The translations under genes and the position numbers were made by a program. From an uncultured Roseibium sp. (GTDB lineage: Bacteria; Pseudomonadota; Alphaproteobacteria; Rhizobiales; Stappiaceae), in contig NZ_CANMFD010000005.1 of NCBI RefSeq assembly GCF_947496995.1, positions 124,001 through 188,000 on the forward strand: a stretch of DNA of 64,000 nucleotides, written 5' to 3'. Of this stretch, positions 1-8,645 are shown piece after piece. The first letter of the stretch is position 1. Each line of letters opens with the position of its first letter. The notes under the pieces were generated by a model, which saw only the letters and a list, made by a program, of their open reading frames with translations, did not search any database and was not told the origin of the DNA.

Positions 1-1
1 A

Positions 2-1828
2 TCTGACCTTCTGCTTCTGGCGGGACAGGATATGCCCGCCAGCGGCAAGTTGAGCGCGGATCTGGCGTTTGAAACTGTCGGCATGACCGGTGAGGAACTG
101 GTGGCAGGTCTTGACCTCAACGGATCTGTCTCGATTGCCGAAGGCGAGATCGGCGGTCTCGGCCTGTCGTCCGCCATGGGCGGCGATCCTGAAGCCGACA
201 GACTGACAAATCTCGCCATGGATGTGGAACTGCAGGGCCTTGAAAAGCCGATTGCCCTGAGTGGTGCCCTGTCCTGGCGCGGTGAAGCGTTCAGCCTGAC
301 GGGGCGGGCGGATACGGCGAAGTTGCTCGCAGGAAATGCCGCGCCGGTATCGGTGACCGTGAAGGGCAACCGGGTGAGCGCCGGGTTTGACGGCAAGGCG
401 TCGACGTCAGGTGCGCTTGACGGTGCTGTGAACGTGGAAACCGCCGACCTGCGCGGACTGATGGCCTGGATGGGCCAGCCGATCGGTGCAGGAAACGGCC
501 TGAAGACATTCAAGGCCTCCGGCATTTTCGGCATGCAGGGCGATACGCTGACATTCGAGGAAACACGCTTCACGCTGGATGCGACCTCCGGAGAGGCAAA
601 CGGCAAAATCCGGCTGGGCGGCAAGCCGAGCGTCACGGCGCGCCTTGCGCTCCGCGAACTGGTGCTCGATCCTTATCTGGGCGGATCGTCCGGGTCGGGT
701 GGCGGTGCATCGGGGTCTTCCGGCAGCGGCCAGAGCAGTGGCAACGGCGGTAAAAAAGGCAGCACATCCGGCTGGAGTTCGGCGCAGATCGACTTTTCCG
801 GCCTGCAGGCGGTGGATGCCGATTTTCAGCTCACGACCAGCGAAATCCGCTGGCACAAGATCAAGATCGACGAAAGTGCGCTGACGACCAAGATCAAGAA
901 CGGCGTCCTGACCGCCAATCTGGAGAAGCTCTCGCTCTATGGCGGCTCGGGAAGCGGAACGGTGACGCTGAACGGTGCATCGGACACGCCGCAGATCGCT
1001 GCCAAGGTGTCGCTCGCCAAGCTGAATGCCTATCCTCTGCTGCGTGACGCGGTGGATTTTGACTGGATCGAGGGCAAGGCGGCGATCAGCCTGGACGTGA
1101 CCTCAAAGGGGGGAAGCGAACAGGCGCTTGTCCAGGGGTTGAACGGCACGGCAAGCTACCAGTTCGCCGACGGTGCGATCCGCGGCATCAACATTCCGCA
1201 AATGGTGCGGGGCCTGTCCCTCGAGACCCTGCTCGGCTGGCAGGAGGCTTCGTCCGCGAAAACCGATTTCAGCTCTCTCGGGGCGACGTTCCAGATCAAG
1301 AACGGTATCGCAACGACAACAGATCTTTCGCTGGTTGGCCCGCTGGTGCGCATGAGCGGCAAAGGCACGACCGACATGCCGAAGCAGACGCTTGCCTGGC
1401 GGGTGGAGCCGAAAATCGTGCCGACACTCGAAGGCCAGGCGCCGCAGCCGCGTCGCAAGGGCGAGGACAAGAAGCTCGCAGGGTTGGGTGTACCGATCGT
1501 GATCGAAGGATCCTGGAACGATCCGCGCATCTATCCGGATATCAAAGGCATTCTGGAAAACCCCGAAGCGGCCTACAAACAGTTGCAGAAATCCGGCGGT
1601 GAGCTGATTTCGATCCTTCAGGGCAAGAAAGACCCCTCCGAGGCGCTGGTCGATACGGCCAACAAGGCTATCGAGAAAGCAACGGGCGGCCGCACGCAGA
1701 TTGATGTGCAGAAGGTTATCGAGGGCGACGTCAACGACGAGGAAATTCTGAAAGCCGTCGAGGAAGGCTTCGGTCTGCCGTCCGGCCTGCTTGGCAACGT
1801 GTTCGGGAACAAGAAAAAGAAGAATTGA
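2..1828 (+). CDS. AsmA-family protein, C-terminal part (5' end outside window)
   Basis: The reading frame is open from base 2 with no stop, so this is the 3' part of a larger gene; the ATG at 32 is only the first one visible. About 600 residues of repetitive beta-rich sequence end in a conserved AsmA C-terminal region (roughly residues 260-510, counted from that ATG). A Gly/Ser-rich low-complexity linker lies near residues 217-246. AsmA proteins are envelope proteins thought to act in outer-membrane assembly or lipid transport between membranes. The N-terminal membrane anchor typical of the family would lie upstream of the window. The gene converges on phnN with 22 bp between them. The family call is good; the substrate is unknown. 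Confidence 0.8.
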   Translation, partial: SDLLLLAGQDMPASGKLSADLAFETVGMTGEELVAGLDLNGSVSIAEGEIGGLGLSSAMGGDPEADRLTNLAMDVELQGLEKPIALSGALSWRGEAFSLTGRADTAKLLAGNAAPVSVTVKGNRVSAGFDGKASTSGALDGAVNVETADLRGLMAWMGQPIGAGNGLKTFKASGIFGMQGDTLTFEETRFTLDATSGEANGKIRLGGKPSVTARLALRELVLDPYLGGSSGSGGGASGSSGSGQSSGNGGKKGSTSGWSSAQIDFSGLQAVDADFQLTTSEIRWHKIKIDESALTTKIKNGVLTANLEKLSLYGGSGSGTVTLNGASDTPQIAAKVSLAKLNAYPLLRDAVDFDWIEGKAAISLDVTSKGGSEQALVQGLNGTASYQFADGAIRGINIPQMVRGLSLETLLGWQEASSAKTDFSSLGATFQIKNGIATTTDLSLVGPLVRMSGKGTTDMPKQTLAWRVEPKIVPTLEGQAPQPRRKGEDKKLAGLGVPIVIEGSWNDPRIYPDIKGILENPEAAYKQLQKSGGELISILQGKKDPSEALVDTANKAIEKATGGRTQIDVQKVIEGDVNDEEILKAVEEGFGLPSGLLGNVFGNKKKKN

Positions 1829-1850
1829 GGACAGGGCGGGTCTGTTCGGA

Positions 1851-2417
1851 TCAGAGATCCAGTGCCGTCATCATCTTCTCCACGGCATCTTCAACCGTGC
1901 CGGTGTTTTCGATACGGATGAGACTGGTGACATTTTCCGGTTCAAGGTCCGCACGTTCCAGCCGCTTGCGGATTTCGTCCCGGGTTTCGCGGCCGCGGGC
2001 AGCGAGGCGGTCGGCGAGGATTTCGACCGGAGCCGTGATCAGAAGCACGACGGCGTTTTCGTATTTCTGTTCGGCCTGCTTCAAGACCCGCCGCGAGCCG
2101 TTGGCAATGACGGTACCACCTGAGCGGATGATCTCGTCACAGGTCTTCGGGATGACGTAGCCGAGACCATGAGCTTCCCAGGCAAGCGCCACCTCTTTGG
2201 TGGCAACCAGATGCTCGAAGCCGGCCCGGTCCAGCGTGTCGTGGTCCTCAGCGTCTACATCCGCCTGCCGGGTAATTGCCCTGCGGGCGAAGTGCACATC
2301 GCTTCGGCTGCGGAGCCGATCCTTCAGCGCCGCCATCAACGTATCCTTGCCGGCTCCGCTCGGGCCGACGACCAGCACCATGCGACCGGGGCCGAGTTTG
2401 GCGGCGGCGTCAGGCAA
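1851..2417 (-). CDS. phnN: Ribose 1,5-bisphosphate phosphokinase PhnN
   Basis: PhnN makes PRPP from ribose 1,5-bisphosphate, the last step that returns C-P lyase ribose to metabolism. The protein has a guanylate-kinase-like fold with the P-loop GPSGAGKD at residues 18-25. I prefer the TTG at 2417: it overlaps the phnM stop by 8 bases and has a GAGG Shine-Dalgarno sequence about 9 nt upstream. A GTG at 2462 (longer) and an ATG at 2381 (shorter, directly before the P-loop strand) are alternatives. It is the last gene of the phn cluster and is translationally coupled to phnM. Function is confident from sequence and context; the start is uncertain. Confidence 0.88.
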   Translation of the reverse strand: MPDAAAKLGPGRMVLVVGPSGAGKDTLMAALKDRLRSRSDVHFARRAITRQADVDAEDHDTLDRAGFEHLVATKEVALAWEAHGLGYVIPKTCDEIIRSGGTVIANGSRRVLKQAEQKYENAVVLLITAPVEILADRLAARGRETRDEIRKRLERADLEPENVTSLIRIENTGTVEDAVEKMMTALDL

Positions 2418-3555
2418 CGCGTCGTCCCTCGCGCCAGACGCCGCGTACGATGGGGACGTCACCGGCCAGCTTCACCTGAATGAGATCCGCTCTCAGTCCG
2501 GGCTGCAGCACACCGCGATCCTTCAGCCCAATGGCCCTTGCCGGGGTTGAGGTGACCATGGCGACAGCCTGTGGCAGGGAAATCGCCTCGACTTCATCGG
2601 CGAGCTGGAAAGCCGCCTGCACCAGCGACACCGGGACATAATCGGAAGACAGAACGTCGAGGCAGCCGGCTTCGGCCAGCTCTCTCGCGGAAACATTGCC
2701 GGAGTGGGACCCGCCGCGCACCACGTTCGGCGCCCCCATCAGCACGGCCATGCCGGCCTGATGCGACGCCCTGGCGGCCTCGACGGTGGTCGGAAATTCA
2801 GCGATTTTCGTGTGCAGACCGATCGCCTCGTCAACATGATCGCGGGTGGCATCGTCATGGCTGGCGATGGTGATGCCGCGCTTTTGCGCTATCGCGGACA
2901 GCTGCTTGCGGTTCTCCGGCGCCAGTCCGCTGGCGCGTTCCTTCCGCTGGCGGATGAACTCTTCCATTTCGGCGTCGGAAAAGCCCTTCTTGCCCTGGTA
3001 ATAGATCTTGTAGGCGTCCAGCGAAACGAACTGGCGCTGCCCGGGGGTGTGGTCCATCAGGGAAATCAGCCGGATGCTTTCATCGTCCTTGAACACCTCG
3101 AAGGCTTCCAGGACGTCGGGGGCGGAGACCTCGCAGCGCAGGTGAATAAAGTGATCGGCCCTGAGGCGATTTTCCTTCTGACCGGTTTCGATGGCGTCGG
3201 CGAGAATGCGCATGTCCGGATAGCGCAGGTCCGCATCCTCATCCATGCCGACCCTGAGGGCGTCGAACACAGTGGTGATGCCCGCGCAGGCGATCTGCGC
3301 GTCATGAGCCTGGACGGCTGAAATGGCGTTCCAGCGGACTTTGGGACGCGGCGCGTAATGGGACTCAAGGTGATCGGTGTGCAGCTCGACGAGGCCCGGC
3401 AGCAGGTAATCGCCGTCACAATCGTGCCCGTCTGCCGTCGTCGGAGACCCGATTGTTTCGATCAATCCATTGCCGTCGAGCGAAAGAGACCCGTCGATGA
3501 CTTCATCCGCAAGAACAAGCCTTGCGTTCCGGAAGACTTTCGGATGTGTGCTCAT
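2410..3555 (-). CDS. phnM: Alpha-D-ribose 1-methylphosphonate 5-triphosphate diphosphatase PhnM
   Basis: PhnM removes pyrophosphate from the ribose 1-methylphosphonate 5-triphosphate made by PhnGHIL, giving the substrate of the C-P lyase PhnJ. It is an amidohydrolase-superfamily protein of 381 residues, normal for the family. Metal-site motifs are visible: LPGLVELHTDHLESH (His59 and His62), SLMDHTPGQ, IASHDDAT and SSDYVP. The ATG overlaps the stop of the upstream 2H-phosphoesterase gene as ATGA, and the gene overlaps phnN, so translation is coupled. Its position between the DUF1045 gene and phnN fits other alphaproteobacterial phn clusters. Confidence 0.93.
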   Translation of the reverse strand: MSTHPKVFRNARLVLADEVIDGSLSLDGNGLIETIGSPTTADGHDCDGDYLLPGLVELHTDHLESHYAPRPKVRWNAISAVQAHDAQIACAGITTVFDALRVGMDEDADLRYPDMRILADAIETGQKENRLRADHFIHLRCEVSAPDVLEAFEVFKDDESIRLISLMDHTPGQRQFVSLDAYKIYYQGKKGFSDAEMEEFIRQRKERASGLAPENRKQLSAIAQKRGITIASHDDATRDHVDEAIGLHTKIAEFPTTVEAARASHQAGMAVLMGAPNVVRGGSHSGNVSARELAEAGCLDVLSSDYVPVSLVQAAFQLADEVEAISLPQAVAMVTSTPARAIGLKDRGVLQPGLRADLIQVKLAGDVPIVRGVWREGRRVA

Positions 3556-4301
3556 GCGTTCTCCTTGCGGGTCGAGCCGCCTGTCTGTTCTTCCGCAGCC
3601 CGGGGTGTGAGGGTGCCGGTCAGGGTGAAGATTTTCAGAACCTGAAACGGGCCACCGGCTTCCGGCTCGACATAAAGCCCGAACGTGTGGCAGGTGCGCG
3701 GCCTGCCGGTGAGTTCGGCGAAAAAGGATCGTGCAGCCTGTGCCAGTGCGTCCGCTTCCGTTTCGTTGTCGAGCTTGTTGGAAAGCGTCATGTGAAAGCG
3801 GAATTCGTCGAAAATATAGGGATAGCCCCAGTCGCTCAGATAGGCGTCCTGCCTAAGAGTAAGACCACTCTTGCGACGCCGCTCCAGGTCGGCAGAGCTC
3901 AGCGGGGCGCGAAACGGTTCGAAGGCGCGCAGGCACTGGGCGGCGAAGGCCTGCAGGTCCGGTTCGGAGCCGTTCGGGGTCAGGGCCAGGAACTTGCCGA
4001 GCCGGTTGACGTCGAGCCCCCGGATTTCGAATGGTGCGATCCGGCCCGCAAACGCCGCGCAGGCTTCCAGGAGAGTTGCTTCGTTTTCTCCCTCGCGGAG
4101 GAAGAACGGCGCTTTCAGGGTGCCGTGGAAGCCGTAACGGCGCGGGTCGGCGGTGAGTTCGCGAACAGTCTCGGGCGACAACCCGGCAATCTCCGGCTGC
4201 CGGAGGTCCTCACCCGAAAACGGATCGCGCCCGAGCCAGGCATTGCCGAGCTGCATCAGGCGGTCGTCGGCCTCTGCGGCGAAATAGATTGCGTAGCGCA
4301 T
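3552..4301 (-). CDS. DUF1045 / phn-operon 2H phosphoesterase-like protein
   Basis: This 249-residue protein matches the DUF1045 family often found in phosphonate operons. Two H-x-T motifs, H59-G-T61 (FHGTLKAPF) and H170-M-T172 (FHMTLSNK), are the signature of the 2H phosphoesterase fold, which opens 2',3' or 1',2' cyclic phosphates. A role in opening the cyclic ribose phosphate left by PhnJ, normally done by PhnP, is an inference; no PhnP is seen in the window. The start at 4301 is the ATG before RYAIYFAAE; the open frame upstream is antisense spill-over from phnL. It overlaps phnM by ATGA and follows phnL after a 127-bp gap holding a possible Pho box. Confidence 0.82.
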   Translation of the reverse strand: MRYAIYFAAEADDRLMQLGNAWLGRDPFSGEDLRQPEIAGLSPETVRELTADPRRYGFHGTLKAPFFLREGENEATLLEACAAFAGRIAPFEIRGLDVNRLGKFLALTPNGSEPDLQAFAAQCLRAFEPFRAPLSSADLERRRKSGLTLRQDAYLSDWGYPYIFDEFRFHMTLSNKLDNETEADALAQAARSFFAELTGRPRTCHTFGLYVEPEAGGPFQVLKIFTLTGTLTPRAAEEQTGGSTRKENA

Positions 4302-4352
4302 GTCCGGAATCACGAACTCATGTTGGGGAAGGTCAAGACCTAAAGAGGGGCG

Positions 4353-4370
4353 GTGACTTTTCTGTGACAG
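4353..4370 (-). promoter_or_regulatory. Candidate Pho box upstream of the DUF1045-phnM-phnN genes
   Basis: On the minus strand the gap between phnL and the DUF1045 gene contains CTGTCAC-AGAA-AAGTCAC. PhoB boxes are two CTGTCAT-like 7-mers 11 bp apart; the first half matches 6 of 7 and the second is weaker. It lies about 50 bp before the ATG at 4301. PhoB control is inferred from this match and from the known phosphate regulation of phn genes. Confidence 0.35.
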
Positions 4371-4428
4371 TTTTGATCTGCTCGCAAGGCTTTCCTCGAT
4401 TTCCTTTTCATTCACCTGACGGTTTGTT

Positions 4429-5133
4429 TCAGGCGGCAGCCTCCGAGCCGAATTTGGTGACGTCCACGATCCGGTCGGCAATCTGGTCGCGGACATCCTG
4501 ATCGTGCAGGATGCCGACCATGGCGACGCCCTTGGCCTTCTTTTCCTCCACCAGCCGGACGACCACCGCCCGGTTGGCGGCGTCAAGCGAAGCGGTCGGC
4601 TCGTCCAGAAGCAGGATCGGATAATGAGCGATGAAGCCGCGGGCGATGTTGACCCGCTGCTGTTCGCCGCCGGAAAAGGTCGCCGGCGGCAGGGTCCACA
4701 GGCGTTCCGGAACGTTGAGCCGTGAAAGCAGGGCGCGGGCGACGTCCCGGCCTTCCGTCTCGCTTGTGCCTTGCGCGATCAGCGGCTCGGCGACCACATC
4801 CTCGGCGGAAACGCGCGGGATGGTGCGCAGGAACTGGCTGACATAGCCAATGGTGCTGTCACGCAGGCCGAGAATTTTGCGCGGTTCGGCGCCTGCCACG
4901 TTGATGATCTCGTCATCGATGGTGACCAGGATCTGGCCCTCGTCGCAGCGATAATTGCCGTAGATCATCTTCAGGATCGAGCTCTTGCCCGCACCGGAGG
5001 GGCCGCCAAGCACGACACACTCGCCGGCACTGACGGAAAATTCCACGTTTTCGACCACGGGAATGACGGCGCCGCCCTGCAGATGCATGGTGAAGGCCTT
5101 GCCGACATTGTTGAGGTAGAGACGGACTGGCAT
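4429..5133 (-). CDS. phnL: C-P lyase system ATP-binding protein PhnL
   Basis: PhnL is an ABC-type ATPase required, with PhnG, PhnH and PhnI, to form ribose 1-phosphonate 5-triphosphate; despite its family it is not a transporter subunit. At 234 residues it shows Walker A GGPSGAGKS (43-51), the signature FSGGEQQRVNIARG, Walker B PILLLDEPTASLD and a switch His in GILHDQDVRD. It starts 12 bp after phnK ends. The 127-bp gap downstream separates it from the DUF1045-phnM-phnN group, which may also have its own promoter. Confidence 0.93.
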   Translation of the reverse strand: MPVRLYLNNVGKAFTMHLQGGAVIPVVENVEFSVSAGECVVLGGPSGAGKSSILKMIYGNYRCDEGQILVTIDDEIINVAGAEPRKILGLRDSTIGYVSQFLRTIPRVSAEDVVAEPLIAQGTSETEGRDVARALLSRLNVPERLWTLPPATFSGGEQQRVNIARGFIAHYPILLLDEPTASLDAANRAVVVRLVEEKKAKGVAMVGILHDQDVRDQIADRIVDVTKFGSEAAA

Positions 5134-5145
5134 CTGAAGCCTCCT

Positions 5146-5934
5146 TTACACCTGGAGAATGGAAGAGACGAGAAGCTGGGTGTAGGGCTCGCGCGGATCG
5201 TCCAGCACCTGATCGGTCAAGCCGGCCTCGATGACATTGCCGTGGCGCATCACCATGATCCGGTGCGAGAGCAGCCGAGCAACGGCGAGATCGTGGGTGA
5301 CGATCACCACCGACAGGCCGAGATCGGCGACCAGACGGCGCAGCAGATCCAGCAGGCGCGCCTGCACGGAGACGTCGAGCCCGCCGGTAGGTTCGTCCAT
5401 GAAGACGAGCCGTGGCTGGGTGACGAGGTTGCGGGCGATCTGCAACCGCTGGCGCATGCCGCCGGAAAAGGAACGCGGATCGTCGTCGATCCGCTCGTTG
5501 TCGATCTCGACCCGGCCCAGCCAATCGTCGGCCGTGGAACGGATGTTGCCGTAGTGGCGCGCGCCGACCGCCATCAGGCGCTCGCCGACATTTGCCCCGG
5601 CGGAGACATTCATACGCAGGCCGTCGGCGGCGTTCTGGTGCACGAAGCCCCAGTCCGTGCGCATCAGCAGGCGGCGCTCTGCTTCGGTAAGCTGATAGAG
5701 ATTGCGCATGGCGCCGTCGCGCATGCGGTATTCAATGGCGCCGGCCGTCGGCGCGAGACGGGTGGAGAGACAGTTGAGCAAGGTGGTCTTGCCGGAGCCG
5801 CTTTCCCCGACAATCGCCAGAACCTCTCCCGGCCAGAGGTCGAAGGAGACCTCCGAACAGCCGATGCGGTCGCCGTAGTAACGGGTAACATTGTGGACCT
5901 GCAGCAGCGGGTCTTCTGCGTGAAACAGGTTCAT
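5146..5934 (-). CDS. phnK: C-P lyase complex ATP-binding protein PhnK
   Basis: PhnK is the ABC ATPase that docks on the PhnGHIJ core complex and is needed for C-P bond cleavage. The protein is 262 residues from the ATG at 5934, which overlaps the phnJ stop as ATGA; longer upstream starts would run inside phnJ. Walker A is GESGSGKT (43-50), the signature is SFSGGMRQRLQIARN and Walker B is LVFMDEPTGGLD. The C-terminal region follows the oligopeptide-transporter-ATPase-like pattern usual for PhnK. It stands between phnJ and phnL. Confidence 0.94.
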   Translation of the reverse strand: MNLFHAEDPLLQVHNVTRYYGDRIGCSEVSFDLWPGEVLAIVGESGSGKTTLLNCLSTRLAPTAGAIEYRMRDGAMRNLYQLTEAERRLLMRTDWGFVHQNAADGLRMNVSAGANVGERLMAVGARHYGNIRSTADDWLGRVEIDNERIDDDPRSFSGGMRQRLQIARNLVTQPRLVFMDEPTGGLDVSVQARLLDLLRRLVADLGLSVVIVTHDLAVARLLSHRIMVMRHGNVIEAGLTDQVLDDPREPYTQLLVSSILQV

Positions 5935-6872
5935 CGGACCGTCTCCCCGGTTTTGGTGTTGCCGACCCGCGCGGCAGCCGGATCCGCCGCCATCGGACCG
6001 AGATGACCGTCCGCACGGCGTTCTTCGCAATAGTCGCTGTCCGAGCAGACGAACATGCGCCCGCCCTTGTCATCGAGGATGACCTCGTCGAGATAGACGT
6101 TTTCCGCGCCGCAGAGGCCGCAGGGCTTGTCGAATTGCTGGATCTCGAAGGGATAATCCTCGAAATCGAGGCTCTTGACCTTGGTATAGGGCGGGATGGC
6201 GTAGATGCGTTTTTCCCGGCCCGCGCCATAGAGCTGTAGCGCGGCCATCCGGTCGATTTTCGGATTGTCGAATTTCGGCGTCGGCGAGGGGTCCATCACA
6301 TAGCGGTCGTTGACCTTGACCGGATAGGCGTAGGTCGTGGCGATATGGCCGTTTTTGGCGATGTCCTCGTAGAGCTTCACATGCATGAGGCCGTAGTCTT
6401 CCAGCGCATGCATCTTGCGGGTTTCGGTTTCACGCGGTTCCAGATAGCGCAGGGGCTCGGGGATCGGCACCTGAAACACCAGGATCTGGTCCTCGCGCAG
6501 GGTCTTTTCCGGAATGCGGTGGCGGGTCTGGATGATGGTCGCCTCCGCCGTCTCGCAAGTCGTCCTGACCCCGGCGGTCTTTTCGAAAAAACCGCGCAGG
6601 GAGACGGCATTGGTTGTGTCGTCGGAGCCCTGGTCGATCATCTTCAGGCAATCGCTTTTGCCGAGGATCGCCGCCGTCACCTGGACACCGCCGGTTCCCC
6701 AGCCATAGGGCATCGGCATTTCGCGGGAGGCGAAAGGCACCTGGTAGCCGGGGATGGCGATGCCTTTCAGGATCGCGCGGCGGATCATGCGCTTGGTCTG
6801 TTCGTCCAGATAGGCGAAATTGTATTCGCCCTGCTCGTGGACGCTGTCCGGGATCTGTGCCGTATCGGTCAT
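5931..6872 (-). CDS. phnJ: Carbon-phosphorus lyase catalytic subunit PhnJ
   Basis: PhnJ is the radical-SAM enzyme that breaks the C-P bond of ribose 1-phosphonate 5-phosphate, releasing the alkane and a cyclic ribose phosphate. The protein is 313 residues from the ATG at 6872, which overlaps the phnI stop (ATGA). The iron-sulfur Cys set is exact for the family, C-x2-C-x21-C-x5-C (Cys251, 254, 276, 282). The glycine matching the E. coli glycyl-radical Gly32 (in the PGYQVPF motif) is Gly42, so the enzyme looks intact. An upstream in-frame start at 6929 lies inside phnI and is unlikely. Confidence 0.96.
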   Translation of the reverse strand: MTDTAQIPDSVHEQGEYNFAYLDEQTKRMIRRAILKGIAIPGYQVPFASREMPMPYGWGTGGVQVTAAILGKSDCLKMIDQGSDDTTNAVSLRGFFEKTAGVRTTCETAEATIIQTRHRIPEKTLREDQILVFQVPIPEPLRYLEPRETETRKMHALEDYGLMHVKLYEDIAKNGHIATTYAYPVKVNDRYVMDPSPTPKFDNPKIDRMAALQLYGAGREKRIYAIPPYTKVKSLDFEDYPFEIQQFDKPCGLCGAENVYLDEVILDDKGGRMFVCSDSDYCEERRADGHLGPMAADPAAARVGNTKTGETVR

Positions 6873-7990
6873 TGTGCGGCCTCCGGGGCGGCTTCGCCCT
6901 GTTCCTGCTGTTGGCGTTTTTCGAACCATTCGGCACGCATGCGGCGCACCAGGTCGAGCTCGGCCTGAAAATCAACGTAGTGGGGCAGCTTCAGGTGTTC
7001 GACGAAGCCGGTCGCCTGGATGTTGTCGGAGTGGGACAGGACAAATTCGACGTCCTGGGCCGGGGCCATCGGTTCCTCGCCCAGCTCCTGCCAGCGCAAC
7101 GACCGGTCGACCATCGACATCGACATTGCCTTGCGTTCCGCCTGACCAAAGACAAGCCCGTATCCGCGTGTGAACGTCGGCGCGGCCTGGGCGGAGCCAG
7201 CGAACTGGTTGACCATCTGGCATTCGGTGACCTTGATGGTGCCGAGCGTGACCGCGAACCCGAGTTCCTCGGCGAAGAATTCCACCTCGATTTCGCCGTA
7301 ACGGATCTCGCCGGCAAAAGGATGGGTGCGGCCATAACCGCGTTGGGTGGAATAGGCGAGCGCCAGCAGGAAGCCCTCGTCGCCACGGGCAAGGTTCTGC
7401 AGCCGCAGGTCGCGGTCGGCCGGAAAGGACAGCGGCTCGCGTGTCAGGTCGCCGACGGGCGTCTCCTCGTCGGAGACGGGATCCGGTTCCATCAAGCCTT
7501 CGTCGCCCAAGAGGTCGGTGACCCGCGGCATGGCCTGATCGTCGTTTTCCGCCATCTCGACAGGCTGCTCCGCGCCGTCATCTTCCGCCGCAAGGGCAAA
7601 ATCCAGCAGGCGGTGGCTGTAATCGAAGGTCGGGCCCAGAACCTGGCCGCCGGGCAGATCCTTATAGGTGGCGGAGATCCGGCGCTCGACCAGCATGGCA
7701 CCGGTGTCGACCGGCGTGCTGTAGCCGAAGCGTGGCAGTGTCGTGCGGTAGGCGCGCATCAGGAAGGCGGCCTCGATCAGATCGCCGCGCGCCTGCTTGA
7801 TTGCCAGTGCGGCCAGCGTTTCGTCGTAGAGCGAACCTTCGCCCATCACCCGCGCGACCGAATGGGCTAGCTGCTGCGCGATCTGTTCCAGTGTCAGCGC
7901 GGGAACGGAGGTGTCGCCCCTGCGGCGCTTCGCCGTAAGCTTGTGGGCGTTGCGGATGGCCTTTTCACCACCCTTGACGGCAACATACAT
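6869..7990 (-). CDS. phnI: C-P lyase core complex subunit PhnI
   Basis: PhnI is the nucleosidase-type subunit that, with PhnG, PhnH and PhnL, swaps adenine of ATP for the phosphonate. It is 373 residues from the ATG at 7990 (MYVAVKGGEKAI), the classical PhnI N-terminus; upstream codons in this frame belong to the intergenic space and phnH. The length and the conserved N-terminus agree with the family. It begins 4 bp after the phnH stop and overlaps phnJ by ATGA, showing tight coupling. Confidence 0.95.
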   Translation of the reverse strand: MYVAVKGGEKAIRNAHKLTAKRRRGDTSVPALTLEQIAQQLAHSVARVMGEGSLYDETLAALAIKQARGDLIEAAFLMRAYRTTLPRFGYSTPVDTGAMLVERRISATYKDLPGGQVLGPTFDYSHRLLDFALAAEDDGAEQPVEMAENDDQAMPRVTDLLGDEGLMEPDPVSDEETPVGDLTREPLSFPADRDLRLQNLARGDEGFLLALAYSTQRGYGRTHPFAGEIRYGEIEVEFFAEELGFAVTLGTIKVTECQMVNQFAGSAQAAPTFTRGYGLVFGQAERKAMSMSMVDRSLRWQELGEEPMAPAQDVEFVLSHSDNIQATGFVEHLKLPHYVDFQAELDLVRRMRAEWFEKRQQQEQGEAAPEAAQ

Positions 7991-7994
7991 GGCG

Positions 7995-8645
7995 TCAGAC
8001 CTCCGTCGGCAGGATGCGTGTGGACCGGGGGAGTGCGGCAATCCCCGCGGTGCCGGCAAAAATCAGGTCGATGCCGCGCGGGAACTGCCGGCTGTTGGCG
8101 GTAACCTGTTCCCAGAACACCGGTGGAACCGGGCCGACCGGAAACGTCGTGCTGTCCTGAATGCCGGGGCCTGTCAGGGTCACCGCCGGCGTTGCCGTCT
8201 GTGCCGCGGCAAAATCCTGACCGAGCAGGATGACGGTTGCCGAGCGGTCCGGATATTCGGCCGAGCCCTGGTTGAAGCTCGCCAGGGGGATCATCTGTCC
8301 CGGATTGGCGACCAGCGCGAAGGCGGCCTCCACAGGCTCGCTGACGATCGGCGCTCCGGTGTGAAAGCGCAGGAAGGCCTTGACCGCCTCGGACGTCATC
8401 AGCGGCTTGTCGAGCCAGACGGGTGTGTCGTAGTCGAAGAGGGTCAGCGCAAGCGCCGCCGCGACGGGCGTCAGTGGCGCGGGCGGCTTCAGGCCGGCAG
8501 TGTCCAGCGACTGCCGGGTGCCCGGACGGGCCATGGCGTTCATCACGGCCCGGAAACAGGCCTGGGCATCGTGAACCGGGTCATGAAACCCGGCGGCAAG
8601 CGGCGTCATCGCCTGCGAGTGTTGCGTTTCCTGCGTTGCGGTCAT
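7995..8645 (-). CDS. phnH: C-P lyase core complex subunit PhnH
   Basis: PhnH is a structural subunit of the PhnGHIJ core complex with a fold related to PLP-dependent transferases but no cofactor. The protein is 216 residues and has the family N-terminal pattern GFHDPVHDAQACFRAVMNAMARPG. Its ATG overlaps the phnG stop by one base (TGATG). It lies in the order phnG-phnH-phnI usual for C-P lyase operons. Confidence 0.93.
   Translation of the reverse strand: MTATQETQHSQAMTPLAAGFHDPVHDAQACFRAVMNAMARPGTRQSLDTAGLKPPAPLTPVAAALALTLFDYDTPVWLDKPLMTSEAVKAFLRFHTGAPIVSEPVEAAFALVANPGQMIPLASFNQGSAEYPDRSATVILLGQDFAAAQTATPAVTLTGPGIQDSTTFPVGPVPPVFWEQVTANSRQFPRGIDLIFAGTAGIAALPRSTRILPTEV

Noticed and set aside
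4771-6006. 411-codon plus-strand frame opposite phnL and phnK
   Set aside because: Antisense shadow of two strongly conserved ATPase genes in GC-rich DNA.
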